This document shows, one piece after another, positions 42,912 through 51,273 of a DNA stretch of 64,000 nucleotides; positions within the stretch are counted from its first letter, which is position 1; the number at the start of each line of letters is the position of its first letter. The notes beneath the pieces are model-generated. The model was not told the origin of the DNA and ran no database searches. It was given only the letters and a program-made list of their open reading frames with translations. A program made the translations under genes and the position numbers. Source of the stretch: an uncultured Pelagibacteraceae bacterium (GTDB lineage: Bacteria; Pseudomonadota; Alphaproteobacteria; Pelagibacterales; Pelagibacteraceae); contig CACMIH010000001.1 in the NCBI GenBank assembly GCA_902613755.1, positions 124,001 through 188,000 of the forward strand, in the 5' to 3' direction.

Positions 42912-43901
42912 ATGATTATTGGAAAATATCCGAGTCTTAGACTTAGAAGGAATAGAAAAGAATCTTGGTCAAGAAGACTGATTCAAGAAAATACCTTAAG
43001 TCCAAATGACTTTATATTACCTATTTTTTTAATTGAAGGATCAAATAAACGGCAAGAGATTTCATCGATGCCAGGTGTATACAGATATACAATTAATCGA
43101 TTGAGTCAAATTGTGGATAGAGCCATAAAAAAAAAGATTCCAATGGTTGCGCTTTTTCCAAAAACCCAAAATGTACATAAAGATGAATTGGGAACAGAAT
43201 CACTAAATGAAAAAAATTTAGTTTGTAGAGCAATTAAAGAAATTAAAAAAAGATACAAAAATCAAATAGGTATAATGTGTGATGTAGCATTAGATCCCTA
43301 CACATCACATGGTCATGACGGCTTAATTAAATCTAACACTATTCTAAACGACGAGACTATAGAGGTACTGATTAATCAGTCATTACTACAAGCTGAAATG
43401 GGTTGTGATGTTCTTGCACCATCAGACATGATGGATGGAAGAATAGGAAAAATAAGAAAAGCTTTAGATAAAAATAAATTCCAAAACGTTCAAATATTAT
43501 CGTACGCTGCAAAATATGCTTCAAGTTTTTATGGACCTTTTAGAGATGCAGTCGGTTCTAAAGGTTCGCTAAAAGGAGACAAAAAAACTTATCAGATGGA
43601 TTATAGAAATTCTGATGAAGCTTTAAGAGAAGTAGCATTAGATATTAAAGAAGGTGCAGATATGGTAATGGTTAAACCAGGTATGCCCTACCTAGATATA
43701 ATAAAATCTATAAAAGAAAAATTTAAATTACCTGTATTTGCCTATCAAGTATCAGGAGAATACAGCTTAATTGAAACAGCTATAACGAAAAAATTAATTA
43801 ATAAAGATGCTGTATATGAAAGCTTAGTTGCTTTTAAGAGAGCTGGTGCCAATGCTATAGTAAGTTATTACGCTGACAGAATTGATAAAATAATAAAATA
43901 G
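42912..43901 (+). CDS. hemB: Delta-aminolevulinic acid dehydratase (porphobilinogen synthase)
   Basis: Condenses two 5-aminolevulinates to porphobilinogen for heme. Schiff-base lysines lie in LSYAAKYASSFYGPFRDAVGS and in MVMVKPGMPYLD. The metal site reads CDVALDPYTSHGHDG: the Asp-rich, Mg-type version without the zinc cysteine triad. N-terminal LRLRRNRKESWSRRL is typical. The length of 329 residues is normal. It stands alone on the plus strand, divergent from the oxygenase-like gene and convergent with recO with no gap. Confidence 0.95.
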   Translation: MIIGKYPSLRLRRNRKESWSRRLIQENTLSPNDFILPIFLIEGSNKRQEISSMPGVYRYTINRLSQIVDRAIKKKIPMVALFPKTQNVHKDELGTESLNEKNLVCRAIKEIKKRYKNQIGIMCDVALDPYTSHGHDGLIKSNTILNDETIEVLINQSLLQAEMGCDVLAPSDMMDGRIGKIRKALDKNKFQNVQILSYAAKYASSFYGPFRDAVGSKGSLKGDKKTYQMDYRNSDEALREVALDIKEGADMVMVKPGMPYLDIIKSIKEKFKLPVFAYQVSGEYSLIETAITKKLINKDAVYESLVAFKRAGANAIVSYYADRIDKIIK

Positions 43902-44582
43902 TTATTTTAACGTATTTAAAAATAGTAACCTGCTATTTGGATAATTTAAATTATTTGGTCTTAATATGGTTTTATCCAAATAATCACCTACTAATTTCAA
44001 ACCGCTCAATAAAGTGTCGAGATCATTAACTTCTATATCTTTTTCAATCAAAAAATTAGGTACATATTTTTTTTCATTGAAAGAACTTGCGTAATATACA
44101 GTTTTGTTACCTTCTAAATCTTTTTCAACCAAATTTTCAAGTGCTAAATCATATCCTAATATTTTAAGTAACTCTAATTCCCAAAAAACATATTTTTTTA
44201 ACCAATCTTTCTCTCTTAAAATTAAAAATAAATTTTGAATTATAAAATAAACTTTATCATTAGATTGAGACTCTGCTGTTAATATTTTAATCAGATTCAT
44301 TGCAGATGTAATACAAGACAACTTTTGTTTATGATCAAAATATAATGGAGTATAGGCATTTAAAATTTCAATTTTAAAATAACCTATTCTATTTTCATTT
44401 TTAGAATTGTAATTAACATGAAGTTTGTTGCCAACTTGTAGATAATTTTTAATTTTTTTTGAAGTACCGCCGAATATAATTCCAGATATCTTTCCTTTTT
44501 CTTTTGTAAATAATTCAGCAATTAATGAATTTTCATTATATCTTGTTTTGCTTATTAAAAATCCTTCGTCTGACCAATTCAT
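43902..44582 (-). CDS. recO: DNA repair protein RecO
   Basis: Mediator of RecF-pathway recombination that anneals DNA and loads RecA. N-terminal OB domain: DEGFLISKTRYNENSLIAELFTK with KGKISGIIFGGTSKK; a helical C-terminal half follows (WELELLKILGYDLALENL). The zinc-binding cysteines of some RecO proteins are absent. The 226-residue length is typical. It is the last gene of the dapA-to-recO run and overlaps rnc by 4 bases (rnc-recO; the intervening era gene found in many bacteria is missing here). Confidence 0.9.
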   Translation of the reverse strand: MNWSDEGFLISKTRYNENSLIAELFTKEKGKISGIIFGGTSKKIKNYLQVGNKLHVNYNSKNENRIGYFKIEILNAYTPLYFDHKQKLSCITSAMNLIKILTAESQSNDKVYFIIQNLFLILREKDWLKKYVFWELELLKILGYDLALENLVEKDLEGNKTVYYASSFNEKKYVPNFLIEKDIEVNDLDTLLSGLKLVGDYLDKTILRPNNLNYPNSRLLFLNTLK

Positions 44583-45247
44583 TTTTTATTAGTATTTTTC
44601 AAACATTCTATTGCAGCATTTTGTTCAGCTTCTTTCTTTGATTTTCCAGTTGCTATAAAATATTTAGTATTGGGTAATTTTACTCCAACTTTAAATATAG
44701 GTTTGTGTCTTGGACCTGTATTTGAAATTAATTTATAAGTAGGTAATTTTTTAAAGTTTTTTAAAGTTAATTCTTGTAACTTTGTTTTTGGATCTATTTC
44801 TGTAACTACACTTTTTTCAATATGATCTTGCCACAAGTACAAAATTGTTTTTTCAACTATCGTAAAACCTTTATCAAGATAAATAGCACCAATTAGTGCT
44901 TCACAGCTATCAGATATAATTTTGTCCTCAATTTTTATTTTTTTATTGTTAGGATTAAATGTTTTAACATAACTAGATAAATTAATTTTTTTTGCTATAT
45001 CCAAACATGTTTTTTTATTAACTAAAGATGCAAATTTTTTATCAAGTATACCTTCTTTTTCCTCTGGATAAATTTCTAAGAGTTTTTTTGCTATCACTAA
45101 ACCAAGAACTCTATCACCGAGAAACTCTATCTTTTCATTATTTTCATTTGGATTATAGCTTTTATGTGTAAGTGCACGAATAAGTAGATCTTTATTTTTA
45201 AATTTTAAATCAATTTTCTTTTCTAAACTTTGATAACTAATTTTCAT
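44579..45247 (-). CDS. rnc: Ribonuclease III
   Basis: Double-strand RNA endonuclease for rRNA and mRNA processing. The RNase III signature NEKIEFLGDRVLGLVIAKKL (about 37-56) with acidic catalytic residues is clear, a second acidic site lies in SDSCEALIGAIYLDKG, and the C-terminal dsRBD (about 152-222) shows KLQELTLKNFKKLPTY and KSKKEAEQNAAIECL. The length of 222 is normal. It overlaps lepB by one base, the common lepB-rnc pair. Confidence 0.95.
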   Translation of the reverse strand: MKISYQSLEKKIDLKFKNKDLLIRALTHKSYNPNENNEKIEFLGDRVLGLVIAKKLLEIYPEEKEGILDKKFASLVNKKTCLDIAKKINLSSYVKTFNPNNKKIKIEDKIISDSCEALIGAIYLDKGFTIVEKTILYLWQDHIEKSVVTEIDPKTKLQELTLKNFKKLPTYKLISNTGPRHKPIFKVGVKLPNTKYFIATGKSKKEAEQNAAIECLKNTNKK

Positions 45248-45984
45248 TAATTAATTTTATTAAATGTTCTATTAAATCTTATTGACTTATGCCATTTCCA
45301 AAATTCTATAAAACTTCCTATTTTTTTATCAGAAGAGAAAAATATAAATTGAGCTTTTCCTACTAAATTATCTTTATGCACATATCCTACACTTGTTAAG
45401 TATCTGCTATCTTTAGAACAATCCCTGTTGTCCCCTAAAAAGAAATAATGATCTTTTGGTACAGTAAACACATCAGAATTTTGATAGGTGTAATCTTTTA
45501 AATAAACAGTATGAAATTTTTTACCATTTGAAAGTTTTTCTTCAAATCTATAAACATCGATACTTTTATCACCACAGAAAATTGTAGTTTTGTTATTAAT
45601 TTTGGATTTAAGAATTTCAGAATTATTTAAATATAAATTAGAGTCTATAAATTGAATTTTATCACCAGGTAAACCAATTAATCTTTTAATGTAATCTGTT
45701 CGATTATCTGCTGGTGTTTTAAATACAATTACATCACCTCTCTCAGGGCTACTAAACATAATTCTTTTGTTTAATATTGGAGGACTAAAAGGAAATGAGT
45801 GTTTGCTATATCCATAGGTATATTTTGTTACAAACAACCTATCACCTACTAATAAAGTTGGTTCCATAGATGATGATGGAATATAAAATGGTTGTACTAA
45901 AAGCGATCTAATTATAACTGCAATTATTAATGCATAAATTAAGGTTTTTATATTTTCTGAAAAAAAATTTTTATTTAATTTCAT
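45247..45984 (-). CDS. lepB: Signal peptidase I
   Basis: Inner-membrane Ser/Lys protease that releases exported proteins. One N-terminal transmembrane helix (about 14-31) is followed by box B with the nucleophile Ser39 (PSSSMEPTLLVGD) and box D with the general-base Lys100 (DYIKRLIGLPGD); FFLGDNRDCSKDSRYL is box E. The length of 245 residues is typical. It overlaps acpS by 4 bases and rnc by 1. Confidence 0.95.
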   Translation of the reverse strand: MKLNKNFFSENIKTLIYALIIAVIIRSLLVQPFYIPSSSMEPTLLVGDRLFVTKYTYGYSKHSFPFSPPILNKRIMFSSPERGDVIVFKTPADNRTDYIKRLIGLPGDKIQFIDSNLYLNNSEILKSKINNKTTIFCGDKSIDVYRFEEKLSNGKKFHTVYLKDYTYQNSDVFTVPKDHYFFLGDNRDCSKDSRYLTSVGYVHKDNLVGKAQFIFFSSDKKIGSFIEFWKWHKSIRFNRTFNKIN

Positions 45985-46367
45985 GATGTTTGAATAATTG
46001 CAAATGCTGTTGAATAATTTTTTTCATCCGAAATTGATAGAAAACATTTAAAATTTTTGATTTTAAAGTTCTTTTGAACGATTTTTGTAATTTTTTTATT
46101 TTTAACATAATAAGGCTTTCCCATTTTGTCATTAACAACTTCTATATCTTTAAAATTTAAATTCATACGAAAACCTGTGCCAAGAGCTTTAGAAAATGCT
46201 TCTTTTGCAGCAAATCTCTTTGAAAAATAAGCAACTTTATTGTTTACAGCATTAGACTGTTTCAATTCTTTAAATGAATAAATTCTTTTTTTAAATAAAG
46301 GATTTTTAATTGATTTTTGAATTCTTTTATTCTCAACAATATCAACACCAATACCAATAATTTTCAT
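45981..46367 (-). CDS. acpS: Holo-[acyl-carrier-protein] synthase
   Basis: Transfers 4'-phosphopantetheine from CoA to apo-ACP. The AcpS signatures are GIGVDIVENKRIQ (metal-binding Asp) and the KRFAAKEAFSKALGTG helix. The length of 128 residues is normal. pdxJ-acpS-lepB-rnc is a well-known gene order; pdxJ ends one base before it starts. Confidence 0.93.
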   Translation of the reverse strand: MKIIGIGVDIVENKRIQKSIKNPLFKKRIYSFKELKQSNAVNNKVAYFSKRFAAKEAFSKALGTGFRMNLNFKDIEVVNDKMGKPYYVKNKKITKIVQKNFKIKNFKCFLSISDEKNYSTAFAIIQTS

Positions 46368-47087
46368 TTATTTTTTTATAATTTTTTTTAAGTTTTTAAT
46401 TACTTTTGAAAGTCCATCAAATATTGACTCTCCAATTATAAAATGTCCAATGTTATACTCCTCAATATATATTATTTTTGTTAACATTTTGGTGGTTTTA
46501 TAGTCTAGACCATGACCAGCATGAACTTCTATATTTAAACTTGATGCTAATTTTGCACTTTTTTTAACTCTGTTTAATTCACTAGAATAATTTTTTTTTG
46601 ATTTAACTAGATTTGCTAGTTTTCCAGTATGTATTTCAATACAATCAGTATTTAATTTTTTAGCAAGTCTAATGTCATTTGGAGAAGGGTTAATGAATAA
46701 ACTTGTTCTTATCTTTGCTTTTTTAAATTTTTTAATTATTTTCTCTAATTTATTAAGATTGTTTTTTATATTTAAACCTCCCTCAGTAGTAATTTCTTTT
46801 CTATTTTCTGGAACTAAACAAATAAAATTTGGTTTTATCTTAAGTGCTTTATTAACAATTTCTTTGTTCATAGAGATCTCAAGGTTTACAAGCACATTTT
46901 TTAAACCACATATTTTTTTTGCGTCAATATCATTTATATGTCTTCTATCTTCTCTTAAATGAATTGTTACAGAATCTGCTCCATAACTAATAACTTTTTT
47001 AGCTGCGTATAGTGGATCTGGATGTTTCTCTCCACGAGCGTTTCGTAAAGTTGCAATATGATCTATATTTACACCTAACCTTTTCAC
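46368..47087 (-). CDS. pdxJ: Pyridoxine 5'-phosphate synthase
   Basis: Closes the ring of vitamin B6 from 1-deoxyxylulose 5-phosphate and aminoacetone phosphate. The N-terminal NIDHIATLRNARGEKHPDP, HLREDRRHI, LVPENRKEITTEGGL, EIHTGKLA and EVHAGHGLDYKT segments are all diagnostic. At 239 residues it is complete. It overlaps pyrE by 4 bases. PLP is the cofactor of several enzymes in the window (GlyA, MetY). Confidence 0.96.
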   Translation of the reverse strand: MKRLGVNIDHIATLRNARGEKHPDPLYAAKKVISYGADSVTIHLREDRRHINDIDAKKICGLKNVLVNLEISMNKEIVNKALKIKPNFICLVPENRKEITTEGGLNIKNNLNKLEKIIKKFKKAKIRTSLFINPSPNDIRLAKKLNTDCIEIHTGKLANLVKSKKNYSSELNRVKKSAKLASSLNIEVHAGHGLDYKTTKMLTKIIYIEEYNIGHFIIGESIFDGLSKVIKNLKKIIKK

Positions 47088-47671
47088 TTAATAAATCTGC
47101 TTCCTGGAGTTGTTATTGGTATATATTTAAGTTCTGGCGGTAGTTTATTTGCTTTATAAGTTGGAACATTAATTTTTAAATGAGATGTTATTCCAGTTTT
47201 TATTTTTAAAGATTGTTTTGTAGATCGATCAATTATAGATGCAAATCCAATTAATTTTGCTTTTGATTTTTTAATCAATTTCACACACTCTAAACTTGAT
47301 TTTCCTGTAGTGATTACATCTTCTATAATTAATACTCTTGCACCTTTTTTAATATTGAAACCTCTTCTGAGAGTAAATTTACCATTTACCCTTTCACAAA
47401 AAATTGTTTCTTTCTTTAGCAATTTTCCTATTTCATATCCAATAATTACTCCTCCCATCGCAGGAGCTAATATTAAATCAATTTTTTTAAATTTTTTTTT
47501 AATTTTATTTGCTAAAGATTTACAAATTTTATCAGATAAATTAGGGAAACTTAAAAGTTTTGCACACTGAATATATTTTGAGGAATGTAATCCTGATGAT
47601 AGAACAAAATGACCTTCTAGTAATGCATTAGTTTTTTTTAAAATATTTAAGGATTTTTTGTGTGAAAGCAT
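47084..47671 (-). CDS. pyrE: Orotate phosphoribosyltransferase
   Basis: Joins orotate and PRPP to OMP in pyrimidine synthesis. The PRPP-binding loop is VLIIEDVITTGKSSLE; HFVLSSGLHSSKYIQ and APAMGGVIIGYEI are also typical. The length of 195 residues matches the shorter alphaproteobacterial type. The start lies 44 bases inside the 3' end of the RelA/SpoT gene, so the two are translationally linked. Confidence 0.94.
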   Translation of the reverse strand: MLSHKKSLNILKKTNALLEGHFVLSSGLHSSKYIQCAKLLSFPNLSDKICKSLANKIKKKFKKIDLILAPAMGGVIIGYEIGKLLKKETIFCERVNGKFTLRRGFNIKKGARVLIIEDVITTGKSSLECVKLIKKSKAKLIGFASIIDRSTKQSLKIKTGITSHLKINVPTYKANKLPPELKYIPITTPGSRFIK

Positions 47672-49373
47672 TTCTTTTTTCTTCGTGTCTAATTATCTTA
47701 AATTTTATACTCTTTTGTTTTAGCTCTGCAATAAAATTAGTAAAATTCTTAAGGTTTCTAATAATCAATTTAAATTTAAAATTAATATAATTAGGATTTT
47801 TACCAACCATTTCTAAGCCCGATATATTTAATTTATGACTTCCAATGAGTGAGCTTATATCTCCTAACTGACCTGGCTTATCAGGTAATGACATCCATAG
47901 AGTGGTATTGTATTTTTTTGTTTTTTCCTCTTTTTGCTCTCCTTTATCATGCCAATATCTTCTTATTGCTGCTCTAGCTTTACCTGTTTTAGTTGTTGGT
48001 ATCCAGTGAAGTGACGGTGAATTATTTTTAGATGTTATGATATTTATTCGATCACCATTTCTTAAAATAGTTTGTAATTCGCTTTTGTTACCATTAATTT
48101 CACAACCAACTGCTGAATTACCAATTTTAGTATGAACAGCATATGCAAAATCTATAGCTGTTGCATCTTTAGGTAATTTAATTACTGAACCTTTTGGTGT
48201 GAAACAAAATACGTTTTCTTGAAACATTTGTAGTTTTGTGTACTCATACGAGTCTTCAGGGTTTTCATTCTTTTCTATTATCTCAACAAGATCTTTTAAC
48301 CAATCATACTCCTTCCAACTTAAAGAATTAAATTTTTCAGAAGATTTATACTGCCAATGAGATGCGATACCTCTTTCTGCAAATTCGTGCATTTCTTGTG
48401 TTCTAATTTGAATTTCTATTGGTTTTTTATTTGAACCAATTACAGAAGTATGAATAGATTTATAACCATTGATTTTTGGAGATGAAATATAATCTTTAAA
48501 TTTTCCTGGTATACAATTCCATTTTTTATGAAAAATCCCGAGGGTTTTATAACAATCGTCTACGTTCTTTAAAATTATCCTAAATCCAATAATGTCTGTT
48601 ATTTGTTCAAGGGAGACTCTTTTTTTTTGGACTTTTCTCCAAATTGAAAAAGGTGTTTTTTCTCTACCATGAATCTCGGCATTAATTTCATTATCATTCA
48701 ATATTTCACTTAACTCAAAAGATTGTTCTTCAAATAAATCTTTTCTATCCAATTTTATTTCATCAAGTCTTTTTTTAATTAATTTTCTTGCATCGTTATT
48801 TAAAATTTCAAATGATAAATCCTCAAGTTCGTCTCTTATTCTATGCATTCCCATTCTATCAGCTAATGGCGCATAAATTTCCATAGTTTCTTGAGCTATC
48901 CTTTTTCTTTTGTCTTCTTTTGTAATTGCTTTAATGGTCCTCATATTATGTAGTCGATCAGCAATTTTCACTAACAAAACTCTGATGTCTTTTGATGTTG
49001 CTAAAATTAATTTTCTGAAATTCTCAACTTTAGAATTAGCTCCAGCTGAATTTTCAAATGCTGAAATTTTTGTTACACCGTCAACTAAATCAGCAACCTC
49101 ATCTCCAAATTCTTGTTTAATTGTTTCATAGGTTGCAAAGGTATCTTCTATGGTGTCATGTAATAGACCTGTTGTAATTGTAGCGCTATCTAATTTTAAT
49201 TCAGTTAAAATATTTGCAACCTCAATTGGGTGAACAGAATAAGGATCACCCGAAGCTCTTTTTTGACTCTTGTGCGCATTAACTGCAAAATTATATGCTT
49301 TATCTAATTTTTCAGGATTAAGAAATTTATTATAATTCTTAACTTTGTTTATAAGTTCATTTGAATTAAGCAT
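47628..49373 (-). CDS. relA: Bifunctional (p)ppGpp synthase/hydrolase (RSH), short form
   Basis: Single Rel/SpoT-type alarmone enzyme. Domains in order: HD hydrolase (about 25-180, with His72-Asp73 and Glu76-Asp77 in LLHDTIEDT), synthetase (about 230-360, ITDIIGFRIIL and SPKINGYKSIHTSV), TGS (about 390-455, NVFCFTPKGSVIKLP) and ACT (about 505-575, DKPGQLGDISSLIG). At 581 residues it is shorter than the usual 700+: the region between TGS and ACT is reduced. HD residues are intact, so hydrolysis is likely. It follows folK at 21 bases. Confidence 0.93.
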   Translation of the reverse strand: MLNSNELINKVKNYNKFLNPEKLDKAYNFAVNAHKSQKRASGDPYSVHPIEVANILTELKLDSATITTGLLHDTIEDTFATYETIKQEFGDEVADLVDGVTKISAFENSAGANSKVENFRKLILATSKDIRVLLVKIADRLHNMRTIKAITKEDKRKRIAQETMEIYAPLADRMGMHRIRDELEDLSFEILNNDARKLIKKRLDEIKLDRKDLFEEQSFELSEILNDNEINAEIHGREKTPFSIWRKVQKKRVSLEQITDIIGFRIILKNVDDCYKTLGIFHKKWNCIPGKFKDYISSPKINGYKSIHTSVIGSNKKPIEIQIRTQEMHEFAERGIASHWQYKSSEKFNSLSWKEYDWLKDLVEIIEKNENPEDSYEYTKLQMFQENVFCFTPKGSVIKLPKDATAIDFAYAVHTKIGNSAVGCEINGNKSELQTILRNGDRINIITSKNNSPSLHWIPTTKTGKARAAIRRYWHDKGEQKEEKTKKYNTTLWMSLPDKPGQLGDISSLIGSHKLNISGLEMVGKNPNYINFKFKLIIRNLKNFTNFIAELKQKSIKFKIIRHEEKRNAFTQKILKYFKKN

Positions 49374-49394
49374 TACTAATATTATACCACTAAA

Positions 49395-49910
49395 TCAAAT
49401 TTGTTTAATAGATCTAATGTCTCTATCAGGAAGCAGAGAAATCAAGGTTTTAACATCAATTTGTTTATCAGGATGGATCCAATTCTTTTGAATCTCAAAT
49501 AATGGAAATAATACAAAGTTTCTTTTGTGCATCATTTTGTGAGGTAAATTAATTTTAAAATTTTTTTTTGATACCAATTTATTAAAATCAATTATGTCTA
49601 AATCACATGTACGAGGATCGTTTTTTTTTGCTTTTTTTCTACCTAGTTGAGTTTCTATAGATTTACATATTTTTAATAGCTCTAGAGGATTGTAGTAGCA
49701 TTTTAATTTTAAAATTATATTTAAAAACTTGGGTTTTGCAGGATCTGGCCAGGATGGCGTTTCATAATAACTAGATACTGAGATAAAATCTAAATTATAC
49801 TCTGCTAATAAAAATTTTGCTTTTTCTATATTTATTTTTCTTTGACCTAAATTTGAACCTATTCCTAAAAAAACAATTTTAGCTTGATTTTCTAATATAT
49901 CTTGCCTTTT
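49395..49910 (-). CDS. folK: HPPK, 7,8-dihydro-6-hydroxymethylpterin pyrophosphokinase
   Basis: Transfers pyrophosphate from ATP to the folate pterin. Motifs: [19 protein letters not shown] at the N-terminus, [23 protein letters not shown] and the signature [13 protein letters not shown]. The start is uncertain: a GTG at 49910 gives a 171-residue protein of normal size, while ATGs at 49952 or 49973 would run further into smpB. The overlap with the smpB 3' end is at least 32 bases. Folate ties it to GlyA and sarcosine oxidase. Confidence 0.88.
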   Translation of the reverse strand, partial: KRQDILENQAKIVFLGIGSNLGQRKINIEKAKFLLAEYNLDFISVSSYYETPSWPDPAKPKFLNIILKLKCYYNPLELLKICKSIETQLGRKKAKKNDPRTCDLDIIDFNKLVSKKNFKINLPHKMMHKRNFVLFPLFEIQKNWIHPDKQIDVKTLISLLPDRDIRSIKQI

Positions 49911-50349
49911 CACGGTTCCAGTCTCTACTTTTTTTTGTTGCTCTTTTATCATATTGCTTTTTTCCTTTTGCAACAGCTAGTTCTATTTTAGCCTTTCCTT
50001 TTTTAAAATACATTTTTGTTGGAACTAATGTGAAACCATCTCTTTGCATTTTACCTATTAATTTATTTATTTCTTTTTTATTAAGAAGCAATTTTCTATC
50101 ATCGGTTGGATTATGATTAGAGTAACTGGCTTGCTTGTATGGAGATATGTGTGAATTAATTAAAACAATTTCACCTCCCTTTTCAACAGCATAGGACTCG
50201 GCAATATTCACCTTGCCATCTCTTACTGATTTAATCTCAGATCCCTTTAAAACAATTCCAGCTTCAAAAATATCTTCAAAAAAATAGTTAAAACTAGCTT
50301 TTCTGTTTAAACAAATAATTTTCAAACCAGGAATGGTTTTTTTGTTCAT
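49879..50349 (-). CDS. smpB: SsrA-binding protein SmpB
   Basis: Partner of tmRNA in rescue of stalled ribosomes. The fold is recognised by [59 protein letters not shown] and the [20 protein letters not shown] tail. The length of 156 residues is typical. The order dapA-smpB is common in alphaproteobacteria; it overlaps dapA by one base. No ssrA gene is seen in the window. Confidence 0.95.
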   Translation of the reverse strand: MNKKTIPGLKIICLNRKASFNYFFEDIFEAGIVLKGSEIKSVRDGKVNIAESYAVEKGGEIVLINSHISPYKQASYSNHNPTDDRKLLLNKKEINKLIGKMQRDGFTLVPTKMYFKKGKAKIELAVAKGKKQYDKRATKKSRDWNREKARYIRKSS

Positions 50350-51230
50350 TAAATTAATTTAGTAGACTGAAGAGCTTTTTTTACAATTTCTTTTGTTGTC
50401 TCAGTTACTTTTACTAGTGGTAGTCTTACATTATCATCGCAAAGTCCTAAAAGTTTTGCAGCATATTTTACAGGGCTAGGATTGCTCTCAACAAACATTG
50501 AGTGATGAACTGGTTGTAAAATTTTATCTAATCGTTCTGCTTCTTTCATTTCGTTATCAGTGTCTGATTTAGAGAATTTTTGAAAATCTGAACAAAGTTT
50601 AGGTGCAATATTTGCTGTTACACTAATAGTGCCTACCCCACCACGTTTATTAAATTCAAAAGCATTGTCATCATTACCTGTTAATTGAATAAAATCTTTA
50701 CCCATTTTTTCAAGTGTCTGATTAACTCTATTTAAATCACCTGTTGCATCTTTAACACCGACTATATTTTTTAATTCATATAGTCTAGCCATTGTGTCCA
50801 CTGACATATCAATCACAGATCTGCCAGGAATATTATAAATTATAATTGGAATGCCACACTTGTCATTAATCGCTTTATAATGTTGATACAACCCTTCTTG
50901 GGTTGGTTTATTGTAATAAGGTGTAACTATCAAAGCTCCATTTGCTCCTGCTTTTTCTGCATGTGTGGTTAAAGAAATCGCTTCTTCTGTTGAATTCGAA
51001 CCGGTTCCAGCAATAACTGGAATTTTTCCATTACTTTCTTTTATACATAAATCTATTACTCTTTGATGCTCGTCATGACTTAACGTTGGAGATTCACCTG
51101 TTGTACCAGCCGGAACAAGTCCATTGGTACCATTATCGATATGGAAATGGATTAATTTTATATATGCTTCTTCATCTAGACCATTATTTTTAAATGGTGT
51201 AATTAAAGCAACATTTGATCCTTTAAACAT
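50349..51230 (-). CDS. dapA: 4-Hydroxy-tetrahydrodipicolinate synthase
   Basis: Condenses pyruvate with aspartate semialdehyde, entry to lysine and meso-DAP. The TIM-barrel enzyme has the Schiff-base Lys160 in [12 protein letters not shown], the catalytic Tyr132 in [10 protein letters not shown], and [15 protein letters not shown] near the N-terminus. The length of 293 residues is normal. It heads the leftward run 51.2-43.9 kb and is divergent from the Slt-type gene across a 43-base gap. Confidence 0.96.
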   Translation of the reverse strand: MFKGSNVALITPFKNNGLDEEAYIKLIHFHIDNGTNGLVPAGTTGESPTLSHDEHQRVIDLCIKESNGKIPVIAGTGSNSTEEAISLTTHAEKAGANGALIVTPYYNKPTQEGLYQHYKAINDKCGIPIIIYNIPGRSVIDMSVDTMARLYELKNIVGVKDATGDLNRVNQTLEKMGKDFIQLTGNDDNAFEFNKRGGVGTISVTANIAPKLCSDFQKFSKSDTDNEMKEAERLDKILQPVHHSMFVESNPSPVKYAAKLLGLCDDNVRLPLVKVTETTKEIVKKALQSTKLI

Positions 51231-51273
51231 AAATACTTATAACATAGTTTAAAGATTCATATACTAAAAGATT

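Noticed and set aside
43902-45247. Missing era gene between rnc and recO read as an assembly gap
   Set aside because: The genes overlap by 4 bases with intact ends, so the junction is clean; era may simply be elsewhere.
46368-47087. Alternative plus-strand frame inside pdxJ
   Set aside because: The minus-strand PdxJ signatures are unambiguous and the opposite frame encodes only a low-complexity hydrophobic peptide.
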